A DNA stretch of 64,000 bases. It comes from a virus. The stretch lies in the IMG/VR virus record IMGVR_UViG_3300032053_000002, positions 1 to 64,000 of that record; one strand, given 5' to 3'. Of the stretch, positions 11,101-17,949 are shown piece after piece. A program made the position numbers and the translations under genes. The notes below the pieces were generated by a model. It saw only the letters and a program-made list of their open reading frames with translations, was not told the origin of the DNA and did not search any database. The number at the start of each line of letters is the position of its first letter. Within the stretch, counting starts at the first letter, position 1.

Positions 11101-11263
11101 CTCCCGCAATAATTGCGATAGCATTTTGCGTATCTTTTTTTATCACATCGTATAATCGCGCAAATACTTCCCGATACTCTCGATGTCGCCGTAAATTTCG
11201 GATATGAATATCCGCCATGTGAAATACGGTTTCTACTTTATCTAGCCCAACATCTAATCTCAT
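8111..11263 (-). CDS. Fused SbcD-SbcC (gp47-gp46 / Mre11-Rad50) recombination nuclease
   Basis: One 1050-residue chain contains both subunits of an Mre11-Rad50-type complex. Residues ~1-340 are the metallophosphoesterase: MADIHIRN (D/H metal ligands), GDIAH, GNHD near residue 95 and GDIHKHQ near 195. Residues ~360-1050 are the SMC-like ATPase: Walker A GPNTYGKS near 404, long coiled coils with a zinc-hook CDSC near 721, a signature-like VSGMERF, and Walker B NFLVVDEGFGSLD near 991. In T4 these are separate genes 47 and 46. The expected role is processing of DNA ends in recombination-dependent replication and host DNA degradation. It starts 2 nt after the primase stop (at 11265) in the same transcript. 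No stop or frameshift separates the two halves. Confidence 0.93.
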   Translation of the reverse strand: MRLDVGLDKVETVFHMADIHIRNLRRHREYREVFARLYDVIKKDTQNAIAIIAGDIAHAKLEMSPEQVDLTFEFLKQMSGILPTIVIAGNHDCNLANPTRLDVISPVIKNIHNKNLFYLKNSDVYEIADIKLSVMSIFDSPSKYITANKILGNNKIAVYHGIVNQAISDTGFRLHSEKIKMEIFDEFDMVILGDIHKHQYLNKEKTVGYCGSLMQQSFGEDLKHGILKWNIPNRESEFIEIKNDYGYVTLIVDSNSMPDISDLPSKARIRLMIRNTSVTQVAEIISKIRQKYPCIEEIIEMRVGDLIQSTSNQSKRIDIGDIRDINYQNQLIKEYLEKKYNIKEDLLNRIFELNEQMNLKLPERDIQRNIVWKPQSFEFSNMFSYGDHNKIDFTKLRGIVGLFGPNTYGKSNVIESLCFSIFDKSPRAWKAINVLNNKKSYFSSKLNFLIDDKEFVLKRLGKKNKNGDVNVDVNFYMKDDGDKISLNSDRRSSTNIVIRNYLGDFDDFSLTALMPQTDKNNFISMRQVDRKILLMRFLDLFVCQDLYNIANDEMKKISMVLQDFEKRDFGKDLAEISVLLARLEKEYENKNRIKNECDVLYKQINEEIKNLTKNLIKIDISITDIKRLESDLEQYIQLLPKKEMQLNDIKLSLQSLSVEKSGLINKINMIDSNIVDKYVMYQEMERSNDETQHTYDKYKIKLDAALKQLGDFGKLVFNPSCDSCTENENFIKSKVKTKEDIDRDKLVVRGFEEKLKNFETKLASEKETKEKYAEYNRLKEELLDMESKINLVQSNIIQSEKDFQLLNKKIEETKNNISLYHTNKQIIQKNFIVQTKIDDWESKLRMVETRINEVGQEVMSLNAQIEVNKEKQRKMDEEIDYVRELEKNYDAYKYYMESVERDGVPFQLISSVIPQIENEVNNILSQVVDFRIILSVDNEEKDIFAKISYGGTDIWPIELVSGMERFISSVALRVALLSITSLPRPNFLVVDEGFGSLDSDNANNLYRMLDYLKNQFDFVIVISHLYYVKDLVDISLEIQKENGFSKIIMD

Positions 11264-11264
11264 A

Positions 11265-12224
11265 CTACCCCAATCCCAACTTAAATTTCATCAAACTTTG
11301 AAAATCTATTTTAACAGAATTATTTTTTATTACTTCATTTATTTTTTCGAATCCGACTATCGATGGATCTTTTTCTCCTAACTTAACAATATAAACATAC
11401 AACCCCTCCGATAATAATTTCTCGGTTATTTTAATCGAATTTTTTATCGCGTCTTTATCCAACGCGATATAAACCGCCGGCGGGTGTTCCATTACTATTT
11501 TTTCATATAACTTATCAGAAACGGTTTTTCCAAAAAGCGGAATGGCGTTCCTTTTTATGGCTATCGCGTCAAATACGCCTTCGCATAATATAATCTCACT
11601 TTGCCAGTTTATGAATAGATCAAACCCAATTACATTTCTCGACGCTGATGGATTTATATATTTTAGTTTAGTGTCTTCAAAAAATGCACGAGCGGTAAAA
11701 TAATTTAATTTTCCACTATCATCAAACGATGGAACTATTATTCTATTTTTATATTTTCCTTCGGCACAAAATCCTATTTGATATTTTAATATATCGTGAA
11801 GAGTTACTCCCCGATTTTTCAAATATAATAATGCGTGTTTTCTTTCGATTATATTGTTTTTCGCCCAAAGCGGAATATATTCTTTTGGCAAGTTGACAAC
11901 AATTGACGTTAATACGTCTTTGGAATCTGAATGGCGTCCAAAACTTTTTTCTCCGAGAATCTCTTTTAATAAACTTATCTGCTCGGGCGACGCATCAAAT
12001 CTTTTGAACAGTGCGTAGAGACTTTTCCCCTTTGTTCCGTGTATATCCTGGCAGATCCAACAGTGCCACGATTGAAAAGTTTTATAGTTCGGATCTAGTT
12101 TTATTATCAGTTTTGGCTTATAGTGATTACATGCCGGGCAGTGAAAAAGGTATTCTCCGCGACCCTGTTTTCTACCATTTCCTAATAAAGATTCTAAAAG
12201 CGATAGTAACCTTGTTTCATCCAT
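11265..12224 (-). CDS. DNA primase (zinc finger plus TOPRIM)
   Basis: 319 residues. The N-terminus has a zinc-binding pattern CPAC...WHCWICQ (residues ~29-57) like the CHC2 domain of DnaG/gp61-type primases. Around residues 200-290 is a TOPRIM domain with the acidic motif CEGVFDAI and the metal site ALDKDA. The protein should make RNA primers for lagging-strand synthesis and act with a replicative helicase not seen in this window. It ends with TAG at 11265, immediately before the sbcDC start codon, so the pair is co-transcribed. The length is short compared with bacterial DnaG and typical of phage primases. Confidence 0.85.
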   Translation of the reverse strand: MDETRLLSLLESLLGNGRKQGRGEYLFHCPACNHYKPKLIIKLDPNYKTFQSWHCWICQDIHGTKGKSLYALFKRFDASPEQISLLKEILGEKSFGRHSDSKDVLTSIVVNLPKEYIPLWAKNNIIERKHALLYLKNRGVTLHDILKYQIGFCAEGKYKNRIIVPSFDDSGKLNYFTARAFFEDTKLKYINPSASRNVIGFDLFINWQSEIILCEGVFDAIAIKRNAIPLFGKTVSDKLYEKIVMEHPPAVYIALDKDAIKNSIKITEKLLSEGLYVYIVKLGEKDPSIVGFEKINEVIKNNSVKIDFQSLMKFKLGLG

Positions 12225-12227
12225 ACA

Positions 12228-12500
12228 TTATATTAGTTTGTCTTCTTCTTTAACTAACCTATTGATAATAAGTTCCATCAATTTCTCGAATTCTATTATC
12301 GCATAATTCTTTGAACGATTTCGATGAAAGACCACTAAAGGTATCCGATTTGGTTCGGAATTTTCTTCGGCTTGCTGAATAGCTTGCCATGTATTAAAAG
12401 ACTTATTTTTAATATAAACAACATCAAAAATATTATTTATTTTTAATTCTTCGTTTATTGGATTCTCCAATTGCATTACTCCCTGCTTTTGACATATCAT
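12228..12500 (-). pseudogene. C-terminal remnant of a PD-(D/E)XK nuclease gene
   Basis: From about residue 25 the reading frame (FDVVYIKNKSFNTWQAIQQ..., IPLVVFHRNRSKNYAIIEFEKL) aligns with the second half of the intact nuclease at 13322-13657 (FAIECKNVEKFNRNSAIKQ..., ISLVVFKKNYSKTYAIISLEDL). The N-terminal half is missing, and the catalytic ECK triplet of the intact copy is replaced by VYIK. Its first ~68 nt overlap the 3' end of the GIY-YIG endonuclease gene. The best reading is a leftover 3' end of a nuclease gene broken by arrival of the homing endonuclease. It may still be translated as a short protein. Confidence 0.65.
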
Positions 12501-13263
12501 GTTTTTTTCCTTTTAATGCTAAACTTAATTTAATTTTTGTTTCTTCTTTGCATGGACTTCTTTTTCTTCCAATAGCTAGTTTTCTAATTTTATCCTTTGT
12601 TTCTTCGGTTTGTTTTCTTCCCTTGTTTAGTCCTGGGTGTTTCTTTCCATAATTACCGTTATTTCTGCCCACCTGCCTGTTTGGGTTTTTTCTATAATAT
12701 TCTAATTGAGAATTTCTTATTTTGTTTTTGGTTTCTGCTGACCGTTTTTGGCCTAACATAGACTTTCTTTTCTTTTCTAATATCTCTAGTGTCTTGACTT
12801 CGCCGTATTTTTCGATATATGAAAGTCCTTTTTGCCACCTACTTTGTTTTTCTTTTGATTCGTTTTTATGTTTTTTTCCAAACATAGGATTTTTTTCACC
12901 GGTTCTATTTTCAGATTGTTTTTCTTTTATTTGTTTTGCTTTACTTTCACCAAAACATTCTTCATAAGTTTTACCTTCCATACCATTACCACCATGCCCA
13001 CCATTAGCAATGTTGTAATTGCCAAATGTAATCGAACTATTAAATTTTTTTATATAATATTTTTCTTTTTTATCTAATTCCATTCTGTCTTTACATTCGC
13101 ATAATAATTCAACTTTAAAATTATTTGTTCCATATTTTTTAATAGATTTATTTAATATTTTTCCAGACCCATAATAGTTTTTATCAAACTTCCCTCTCTT
13201 TTGTCCGATATAAATTTTATTATTAATTAAATTTATAGTTTTATAAATATATCCAATATACAT
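12433..13263 (-). CDS. GIY-YIG homing endonuclease with NUMOD3 repeats
   Basis: 276 residues. Residues 1-90 form a GIY-YIG nuclease domain: GYIYKTINLINNKIYIGQ carries the two name motifs, followed by YGSG and a glutamate in KEKYYIKKFN. The middle has NUMOD3 DNA-binding motifs (GEKNPMFGKKH, GRNNGNYGKKHPG) and the basic C-terminus is helix-turn-helix-like. This is the SegA/Seg-like free-standing architecture known from T4-type phages. A late-type promoter box is 37 nt upstream. The gene separates an intact PD-(D/E)XK nuclease gene from a truncated copy, which marks its insertion point. Confidence 0.9.
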   Translation of the reverse strand: MYIGYIYKTINLINNKIYIGQKRGKFDKNYYGSGKILNKSIKKYGTNNFKVELLCECKDRMELDKKEKYYIKKFNSSITFGNYNIANGGHGGNGMEGKTYEECFGESKAKQIKEKQSENRTGEKNPMFGKKHKNESKEKQSRWQKGLSYIEKYGEVKTLEILEKKRKSMLGQKRSAETKNKIRNSQLEYYRKNPNRQVGRNNGNYGKKHPGLNKGRKQTEETKDKIRKLAIGRKRSPCKEETKIKLSLALKGKKHDMSKAGSNAIGESNKRRIKNK

Positions 13264-13299
13264 AAAAATCTCTTCAAATGTTGAATTATTCTTAATATT

Positions 13300-13309
13300 T
13301 ATAAATATA
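13300..13309 (-). promoter_or_regulatory. Late-type promoter box TATATTTATA
   Basis: TATATTTATA on the minus strand, 37 nt before the GIY-YIG endonuclease ATG and just after the stop of the upstream nuclease gene. The site also contains TATAAATA, the T4 late consensus, because it is nearly palindromic. Confidence 0.5.
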
Positions 13310-13321
13310 AAAAAGAAAAAA

Positions 13322-13657
13322 TTATTTCATTAAATTTATTAAATCTTCTAAAGAAATAATAGCATAAGTTTTACTATAATTTTTTTTAAACACGACTAAT
13401 GATATTCGTCCTTCAGAAGAATTTAGTTCAGATTGTTTTATTGCAGAATTTCTATTAAATTTTTCAACATTTTTACACTCTATCGCGAAAGGGATGACTT
13501 TCTTCGCTGCAGGTGAAAGTTTAATATCTACCCCCGATTCAGACATCATGGCCGGTTTTATATCTCCGGGTTCTAATTGAGAATATATTTTATAAAGGTA
13601 TTCCGTAACTTCATTTTGCAAACGGACGCCTTTATTTTTGGCGGATCGAGGTTTCAC
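13322..13657 (-). CDS. PD-(D/E)XK nuclease, phage resolvase-like
   Basis: 111 residues. The order SGVDIKLSP...FAIECKN gives the D...ExK signature of the PD-(D/E)XK fold, preceded by the basic N-terminus KPRSAKNKGVRLQNEV. This short family is common in phages and is often annotated as a Holliday-junction-resolvase-like or VRR-type endonuclease; the exact substrate is unknown. It is the intact counterpart of the remnant at 12228-12500. The stop is followed by a late promoter and the GIY-YIG gene, suggesting the homing element landed in or beside an ancestral copy. Confidence 0.75.
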   Translation of the reverse strand: MKPRSAKNKGVRLQNEVTEYLYKIYSQLEPGDIKPAMMSESGVDIKLSPAAKKVIPFAIECKNVEKFNRNSAIKQSELNSSEGRISLVVFKKNYSKTYAIISLEDLINLMK

Positions 13658-13660
13658 AAT

Positions 13661-13879
13661 TTAAGACCAGAATAAAAAACATATCAGATAATAAAGAAAA
13701 TTGGCCGGTGGAATAAAAAGATTTCCGACTATGAGAACGGAAAAATATACTAAAAACGTTTTTATCGGAGACCATTCCCAGCCCTTTCTACCAAAAACTA
13801 ATCGATTCCCGATAAATACAACAACGGCCATGATAAATGACATTATAAATAAAACTTTAAGCATAAATAAAACAACCAT
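13661..13879 (-). CDS. Small two-helix membrane protein
   Basis: 72 residues with two hydrophobic segments (LFMLKVLFIMSFIMAVVVFIG and LVYFSVLIVGNLFI...YYLICFLF) and a short basic loop between. ATG at 13879 follows the ribosome-binding site GGAGGAG. It ends 4 nt before the nuclease start. A GGAACT-N17-TATAAT promoter lies just upstream. I do not recognise a family; a holin-like or inner-membrane accessory role is possible but unsupported. Confidence 0.6.
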   Translation of the reverse strand: MVVLFMLKVLFIMSFIMAVVVFIGNRLVFGRKGWEWSPIKTFLVYFSVLIVGNLFIPPANFLYYLICFLFWS

Positions 13880-13902
13880 TGATATTCTCCTCCATTTTAT
13901 AT

Positions 13903-13931
13903 ATTATACTCTTTTATATGAGAAAAGTTCC
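13903..13931 (-). promoter_or_regulatory. GGAACT-N17-TATAAT promoter
   Basis: The minus strand reads GGAACT (13931-13926), a 17-nt spacer, then TATAAT (13908-13903), 24 nt before the membrane-protein ATG. Four other sites in the window share the same -35-like GGAACT and exact 17-nt spacing. Confidence 0.65.
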
Positions 13932-13932
13932 A

Positions 13933-14841
13933 TTATAAATCTAATCTGACAACAATGGTAAGTGGTAAATCGGGGTCGTTTCGAACCGGCTGGGCAAGTT
14001 TGCCAATCGCTAATAGATTCAGATAGCTATCATATAAACCAACCGTAGTAACATATGGGGCGAAATTAGAACCAGTAACGAATCGGAGAGGTTCAGTAGT
14101 GTATAAGGAACGACTAACTCTTGCGCTCGGATTCATAGTCATATTAAATTCACCTTCTTTTACAATGCAAATTGCTTCTATTTCATGTATCTTTTCCGTT
14201 CCGCGAAATTTAACCGTATAAGTATTCGACCCAGTTCCAAAACTTAAATAATTATGGGGAGAAGAACCTGTATTCGTAATAACCATATTTCCGTGTTCAT
14301 AAAAAACATTACCTAACGTATATGTCGCCTTGTTCGCGGCGAAACTTGCCGAACTGTCCGCATCATATAGATTTCCGTATCCGTCGTCCACCAGAGTAAA
14401 TCCAACCGTTACGTCTTCCAGGTAAACCGATTTCGGTTTTATCGTATACCCAAAAAGATTTTGCGGAACCGAAATAACTTTACAACTATCGTGGAAATTT
14501 CTATACATCAATCCCTTTCCGCTTAATCCAAAGTTAAAATATGGTTCATAAAATTTATTGACTGACCACGAACCGGTTTCCGCCGGATTTGTATAAGAAC
14601 CCGTATATTCAGAAAGACTGGTTAAATTATAATACAGATGTTTTACACTGTCATAAAGAGTTCTGTTATAAATGTCGCCCGAAGCGGTTGGTTCTAACCA
14701 CCAATAGAATGCGGAATTCTCCACTTTCATCGCATACATTACTAGTGCGATACCATCGGCCTGAGTAAGTACCCATTCCTTGTATGCGTAAATTTCCCTA
14801 TAACTAATATCGTCGCCAGATAATTCTTTGTATATCGCCAT
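13933..14841 (-). CDS. Virion structural protein with shared C-terminal domain
   Basis: 302 residues, rich in aromatic and glycine residues as in tail proteins. The last ~45 residues (PYVTTVGLYDSYLNLLAIGKLAQPV...LTIVVRLDL) match the C-terminus of the next gene upstream (ITTVGLYDDSNQLLAVAKISQPI...IKVRLDW), so the two proteins share a module. Position at the end of the late structural operon suggests a baseplate or tail-tip component. It has its own late promoter box 20 nt upstream and follows a strong terminator. No enzymatic motif is visible. Confidence 0.7.
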   Translation of the reverse strand: MAIYKELSGDDISYREIYAYKEWVLTQADGIALVMYAMKVENSAFYWWLEPTASGDIYNRTLYDSVKHLYYNLTSLSEYTGSYTNPAETGSWSVNKFYEPYFNFGLSGKGLMYRNFHDSCKVISVPQNLFGYTIKPKSVYLEDVTVGFTLVDDGYGNLYDADSSASFAANKATYTLGNVFYEHGNMVITNTGSSPHNYLSFGTGSNTYTVKFRGTEKIHEIEAICIVKEGEFNMTMNPSARVSRSLYTTEPLRFVTGSNFAPYVTTVGLYDSYLNLLAIGKLAQPVRNDPDLPLTIVVRLDL

Positions 14842-14860
14842 CTATAATATGTCCTTTTAG

Positions 14861-14870
14861 TATAAATATG
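14861..14870 (-). promoter_or_regulatory. Late-type promoter box (CATATTTATA)
   Basis: The minus strand reads CATATTTATA, one mismatch from the late consensus TATATTTATA, 20 nt before the ATG at 14841. Confidence 0.55.
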
Positions 14871-14900
14871 TTAAAGAGAAATTATTTATCGAGCAAAATA

Positions 14901-14931
14901 AAAATGGTCGCGATTAAGCGACCATTTTTTT
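14901..14931 (-). terminator. Intrinsic terminator, works in either direction
   Basis: A perfect stem (TGGTCGC / GCGACCA, extended by A-T pairs) with a short loop is followed by a T-run on both strands. It lies between the two late structural genes, 45 nt after the stop at 14977, and ends the large late operon. Confidence 0.85.
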
Positions 14932-14976
14932 AATATTTCTTTTTAACTCTTACGTAACTTATTATTTTTATTGATG

Positions 14977-16215
14977 TTACCAATCCAATCTTACTTTTAT
15001 CAGTGCCTCGCGATCAAAAGCTTTTAATATTGGTTGACTTATCTTCGCAACTGCTAATAGTTGGTTCGAATCATCATATAATCCAACCGTCGTAATATAA
15101 ACTTTCGGATCCCCGATAAAAGTTGATATTTTTATTGAACCGTCAGAAGATGTATAAAACGTCGGGTTGTTACTAAAATTATATTCTCTATTTTTTACTC
15201 TAACAAAATATGTCGTAGAAGAAACGACTTCTTCGTTCCTTGCGGCGAAATACGAACCTGATTGAAGCATTCCAACAAGTTGCCGATGATTATTTTGCGC
15301 AGATCCAGAATCCGACGTAACAAAAGATAATCCGGCCAAATGCCCCGCCAAAGTTAATGGACTAAGAATTATAATTCCTCTATCAGGATAGAACAACCCA
15401 AATCCGCCCGGTGTTTCACTGGCCGCCGGTGTGAGCACTCCATTTGCAATACTACCGGTAACTACGTTATATCTTCTACCAGATACACCAGATAATTTAT
15501 CAAAATTGTCGCCACTATCATCTATCAACTTTACAGTATTCGCACCATATTTTAACCACAATTCCCAGTTACCAGGATCCATTTTTTGTTTCAATCTTGC
15601 TCTATTGATGTTTATCGCTAAAATCTGATCACTGGAATAACTTCCCGCAAATGTAAATTTTGTATCTTCCGGATCCAATAAAATATTTCTATATTGCGCA
15701 TAAATTGCTTTAGTAGGCTCTTTGGAAGTATTTTTGGTTGTTACGTTTGGATAACCGCCACCGTTGATTTCGCCGTATGCAACTGAAAATTGAACTTCCG
15801 CACTATCGTCAGTATTCGGATCTAAATTATAAACATCATAATACCAGTCGCCCGTGCTGCCAGATTGAGATGTTCCTATATAAAAATTGGCTAAACTTCC
15901 AGTGTCTCCACTCCACATTCCGGTTGTAACTCTTCGCGTCATATTATCTACCACATCATCAGTAGTAAAATGTGTATAGGTTTTCATTACTGTTGCCGTT
16001 GGTGTACCACCCGCTGCCCCCGCAACTCGGGTTTGAGATGGGTATCTTTGTAATATCAAATTTCTCGTAGCGGTATCCAACGCTGCCCACTCCGCCGCAG
16101 TTAGCACAGCCCCGGACATTAGTTGATTACCTCTAGCGGTGCCAACTACAGATCCCAAACCGGCTTTCATGAAATAATCATCTAATAAAGTTAAAAAATC
16201 AGTCGTCATTGCCAT
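14977..16215 (-). CDS. Virion structural protein
   Basis: 412 residues, beginning MAMTTDFLTLLDDYFMKAG after ribosome-binding site AGGAGAT. The first ~70 residues are helical (TAAEWAALDTATRNLILQRYPSQ); the rest is beta-rich. The C-terminal ~50 residues (VYITTVGLYDDSNQLLAVAKISQPI, IKVRLDW) are shared with the neighbouring protein at 13933-14841. Such endings are common in structural proteins of large T4-like phages. It lies directly downstream of the intron-split gene in the same operon and is followed by a terminator. Exact position in the virion is unknown. Confidence 0.75.
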   Translation of the reverse strand: MAMTTDFLTLLDDYFMKAGLGSVVGTARGNQLMSGAVLTAAEWAALDTATRNLILQRYPSQTRVAGAAGGTPTATVMKTYTHFTTDDVVDNMTRRVTTGMWSGDTGSLANFYIGTSQSGSTGDWYYDVYNLDPNTDDSAEVQFSVAYGEINGGGYPNVTTKNTSKEPTKAIYAQYRNILLDPEDTKFTFAGSYSSDQILAININRARLKQKMDPGNWELWLKYGANTVKLIDDSGDNFDKLSGVSGRRYNVVTGSIANGVLTPAASETPGGFGLFYPDRGIIILSPLTLAGHLAGLSFVTSDSGSAQNNHRQLVGMLQSGSYFAARNEEVVSSTTYFVRVKNREYNFSNNPTFYTSSDGSIKISTFIGDPKVYITTVGLYDDSNQLLAVAKISQPILKAFDREALIKVRLDW

Positions 16216-16232
16216 TTTTTAATCTCCTAAAG

Positions 16233-17151
16233 TTATGTTGCGGTTGAACCACCCGCGAAAATTCTATCCGTATATATCGTCACCGGAACTGTTCTAGTTA
16301 CTCCCGTATCGTTTCCGATAATGGTTATAGAAGTTTGCACATAAGTTGTCGTATAAGGAGAAACATCTTTACTAATCAGTGTAAAAGATTTTCCAACTTT
16401 TACTATTGATTGATTAAGTTCGGTGTCACCCAAAAACGATGGAACTACGGCGACAACTGACTGGTTGGTTTGTTCTTTTACCTGCAAGTCCGCATAGTTT
16501 GAATTATGCAATATTGCGGTATACCCATATGCGTCGCCTTCGTAATATCTAGTTTTTGGCTGGATAACAACTTCGTCTCCCTGTTTTCCCAATTGAATTG
16601 ATGCGAATCCAATTGTAAGAAGAGGCATTTTTGTTGTCGTTTTTGGTAGTGTAATAAGTTTATATCTCATTGTTTGAGTTTCATCGGGACACGCCTCTAA
16701 AACGGGCATCCCTTCAATCGCCGAACCATAATAGTCCGTTCCCAATGGATGCGATTCGTCCCACAAAGTATAATCAACTTCATCATCAGCCAAAGCAAAT
16801 TTTGTTATGCCTAACTTGCCGCCTTTCGATAAAACCTCACGTCCCTTTTTTGTCAGTCATTTTGTTATCTTATTAGTTTTTTATCTAATAACTCTTACGA
16901 TTTCTGTTTTTCGTAAGTTCGGCATATATTTTCAACCACTTGGGTTGTTGGACACTCTTGGAAAGATTATTGTTGGATCTCACTTTCTATGCTCTACACT
17001 ACTTGTTCTACATTATCCCGAACAAGTTAGCACGGTGTTAGCATTTCAGCCTTTCACCGTTTTTGCCCAAATTATTACCCAGACATTGCTATCTGGGACG
17101 ACACTACTTTATCGCCTCCACAACCGTGGTGGTGCTGGTTAAATATCCCAT
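16233..17151 (-). CDS. Virion structural protein split by a group I intron (exons 17151-17111 and 16857-16233)
   Basis: Exon 1 starts at ATG 17151 (ribosome-binding site GAGGAG 9 nt upstream) and encodes MGYLTSTTTVVEAI. Exon 2 starts at 16857 and continues LTKKGREVLSKGGKLGITKF, then ALADDEVDYTLWD. Joining T17111 to A16857 restores an uninterrupted 221-codon frame. Without splicing, exon 1 meets TAG two codons into the intron, and the exon 2 frame has no ATG near its start. The N-terminus MGYL...VVEAILTKKGRE...ITKFAL.DDEVDY is a pattern I associate with structural proteins of large phages. The rest is beta-rich with no enzyme motif. It lies in the late operon between the 1266-residue virion protein and a smaller structural protein. 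Confidence 0.85.
16858..17110 (-). other. Group I self-splicing intron (253 nt, no internal ORF)
   Basis: The 5' exon ends in U (GGCGAU) and the intron ends in G, as group I introns require. P1 is visible: exon GGCGAU pairs with intron GUCGUC (17097-17102 region), with a U-G wobble at the splice site. The three bases AGU just before this guide can pair with the first 3'-exon bases ACU (P10). P2 is a 6-bp hairpin CCCAGA/UCUGGG. The core contains AAACGGTG...CACCGTGCTAA, closely resembling the P6 region of the T4 td intron. Two 3' hairpins (CTTACGA/TCGTAAG and TTATTAG/CTAATAA) fit P9 elements. A separate HNH endonuclease gene lies immediately upstream. Confidence 0.88.
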
Positions 17152-17899
17152 AAAGCATCTCCTCAACTTGTTTGGTCATCTTTTCAAAATTATTGTGTAC
17201 TTTCGAATGACAACTTCTACATAAATAAATTAAATTATTCTCGTTATTATTTCTCTTATCTTTATCTATATGATGTAAGCACAAATCATTATTGATGGCG
17301 CATAATAAACACCCATTTTTTTGCCTTTCCAACAGATGTTCTCTAAATTCTTTATTATAAAATTCATCTCCATATCTATCATTTTTATTCGGATTCCATA
17401 GATAATGGTTTTCTCCAGACCATTTTCTTATCCGTTCATCATTAAACCTAGATTTATTTTTATTCCAAATATCAGGATATATTCCTAACATTTTTTTAAT
17501 ATTTTTCGTTTCGTTTGATTTGGAAACTATTTTATTATAAATATCATCCACTTCGGTTTTATTTCGTGTATTCACATAATGATTCTTTGATAAAATACCA
17601 TTTTGAGATTGTTGTTTTTTAGTTTCTCTCATTTTATCCATTATATTATTAAAATATTTCGGATTTTCTTTTATCCAACGTTTTCTTCCTGCGGATATGT
17701 TTTTTATATGAGAATCTGATTTTTTAACTCCCTTTGTTACCGTTGATACAGATTTACTAATTTTACTAACTATCTTTTTATATTCTTCAGACTCTTTATT
17801 ATATTTTAATTGCCAACTACCACCACCACTATGACCATATAAATATCTATTGGTTTCTTTAACAACTTCTTTCCCGCAACCACATTCACAAAGTCTCAT
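17075..17899 (-). CDS. HNH homing endonuclease overlapping exon 1 and the intron
   Basis: 274 residues, ATG at 17899 with ribosome-binding site AAGGAAG. The N-terminus CECGCGK...GHSGGGSW is a small cysteine-bearing motif, the middle is basic and helical, and residues ~200-245 form an HNH/zinc domain (CLLC, LHHIDKDKRNNNENNLIYLC, RSCHSKVH). Its last 25 codons overlap exon 1 of the split virion gene in another frame (HHHGCGGDKVV), and the stop is inside the intron. A late promoter box is 24 nt upstream. Placement next to, but not inside, the intron matches the collaborative-homing arrangement known from other phages, where a separate endonuclease cuts the intronless site. Confidence 0.88.
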   Translation of the reverse strand: MRLCECGCGKEVVKETNRYLYGHSGGGSWQLKYNKESEEYKKIVSKISKSVSTVTKGVKKSDSHIKNISAGRKRWIKENPKYFNNIMDKMRETKKQQSQNGILSKNHYVNTRNKTEVDDIYNKIVSKSNETKNIKKMLGIYPDIWNKNKSRFNDERIRKWSGENHYLWNPNKNDRYGDEFYNKEFREHLLERQKNGCLLCAINNDLCLHHIDKDKRNNNENNLIYLCRSCHSKVHNNFEKMTKQVEEMLYGIFNQHHHGCGGDKVVSSQIAMSG

Positions 17900-17922
17900 G
17901 ATATTCTTCCTTTTATCTTATC

Positions 17923-17932
17923 TATAAATATA
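17923..17932 (-). promoter_or_regulatory. Late-type promoter box TATATTTATA
   Basis: An exact match on the minus strand, 24 nt before the HNH endonuclease ATG and 18 nt past the stop of the 1266-residue virion gene. It would also transcribe the intron-split structural gene. Confidence 0.6.
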
Positions 17933-17949
17933 AATATAATAAATTTATT

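Noticed and set aside
12500-13322. Intron joining the intact nuclease gene to the downstream remnant
   Set aside because: The upstream copy is complete, the remnant duplicates its C-terminal half, and no group I core is visible between them.
16807-17142. Plus-strand frame of 111 codons
   Set aside because: It lies over the group I intron and exon 1 and has no ribosome-binding site.
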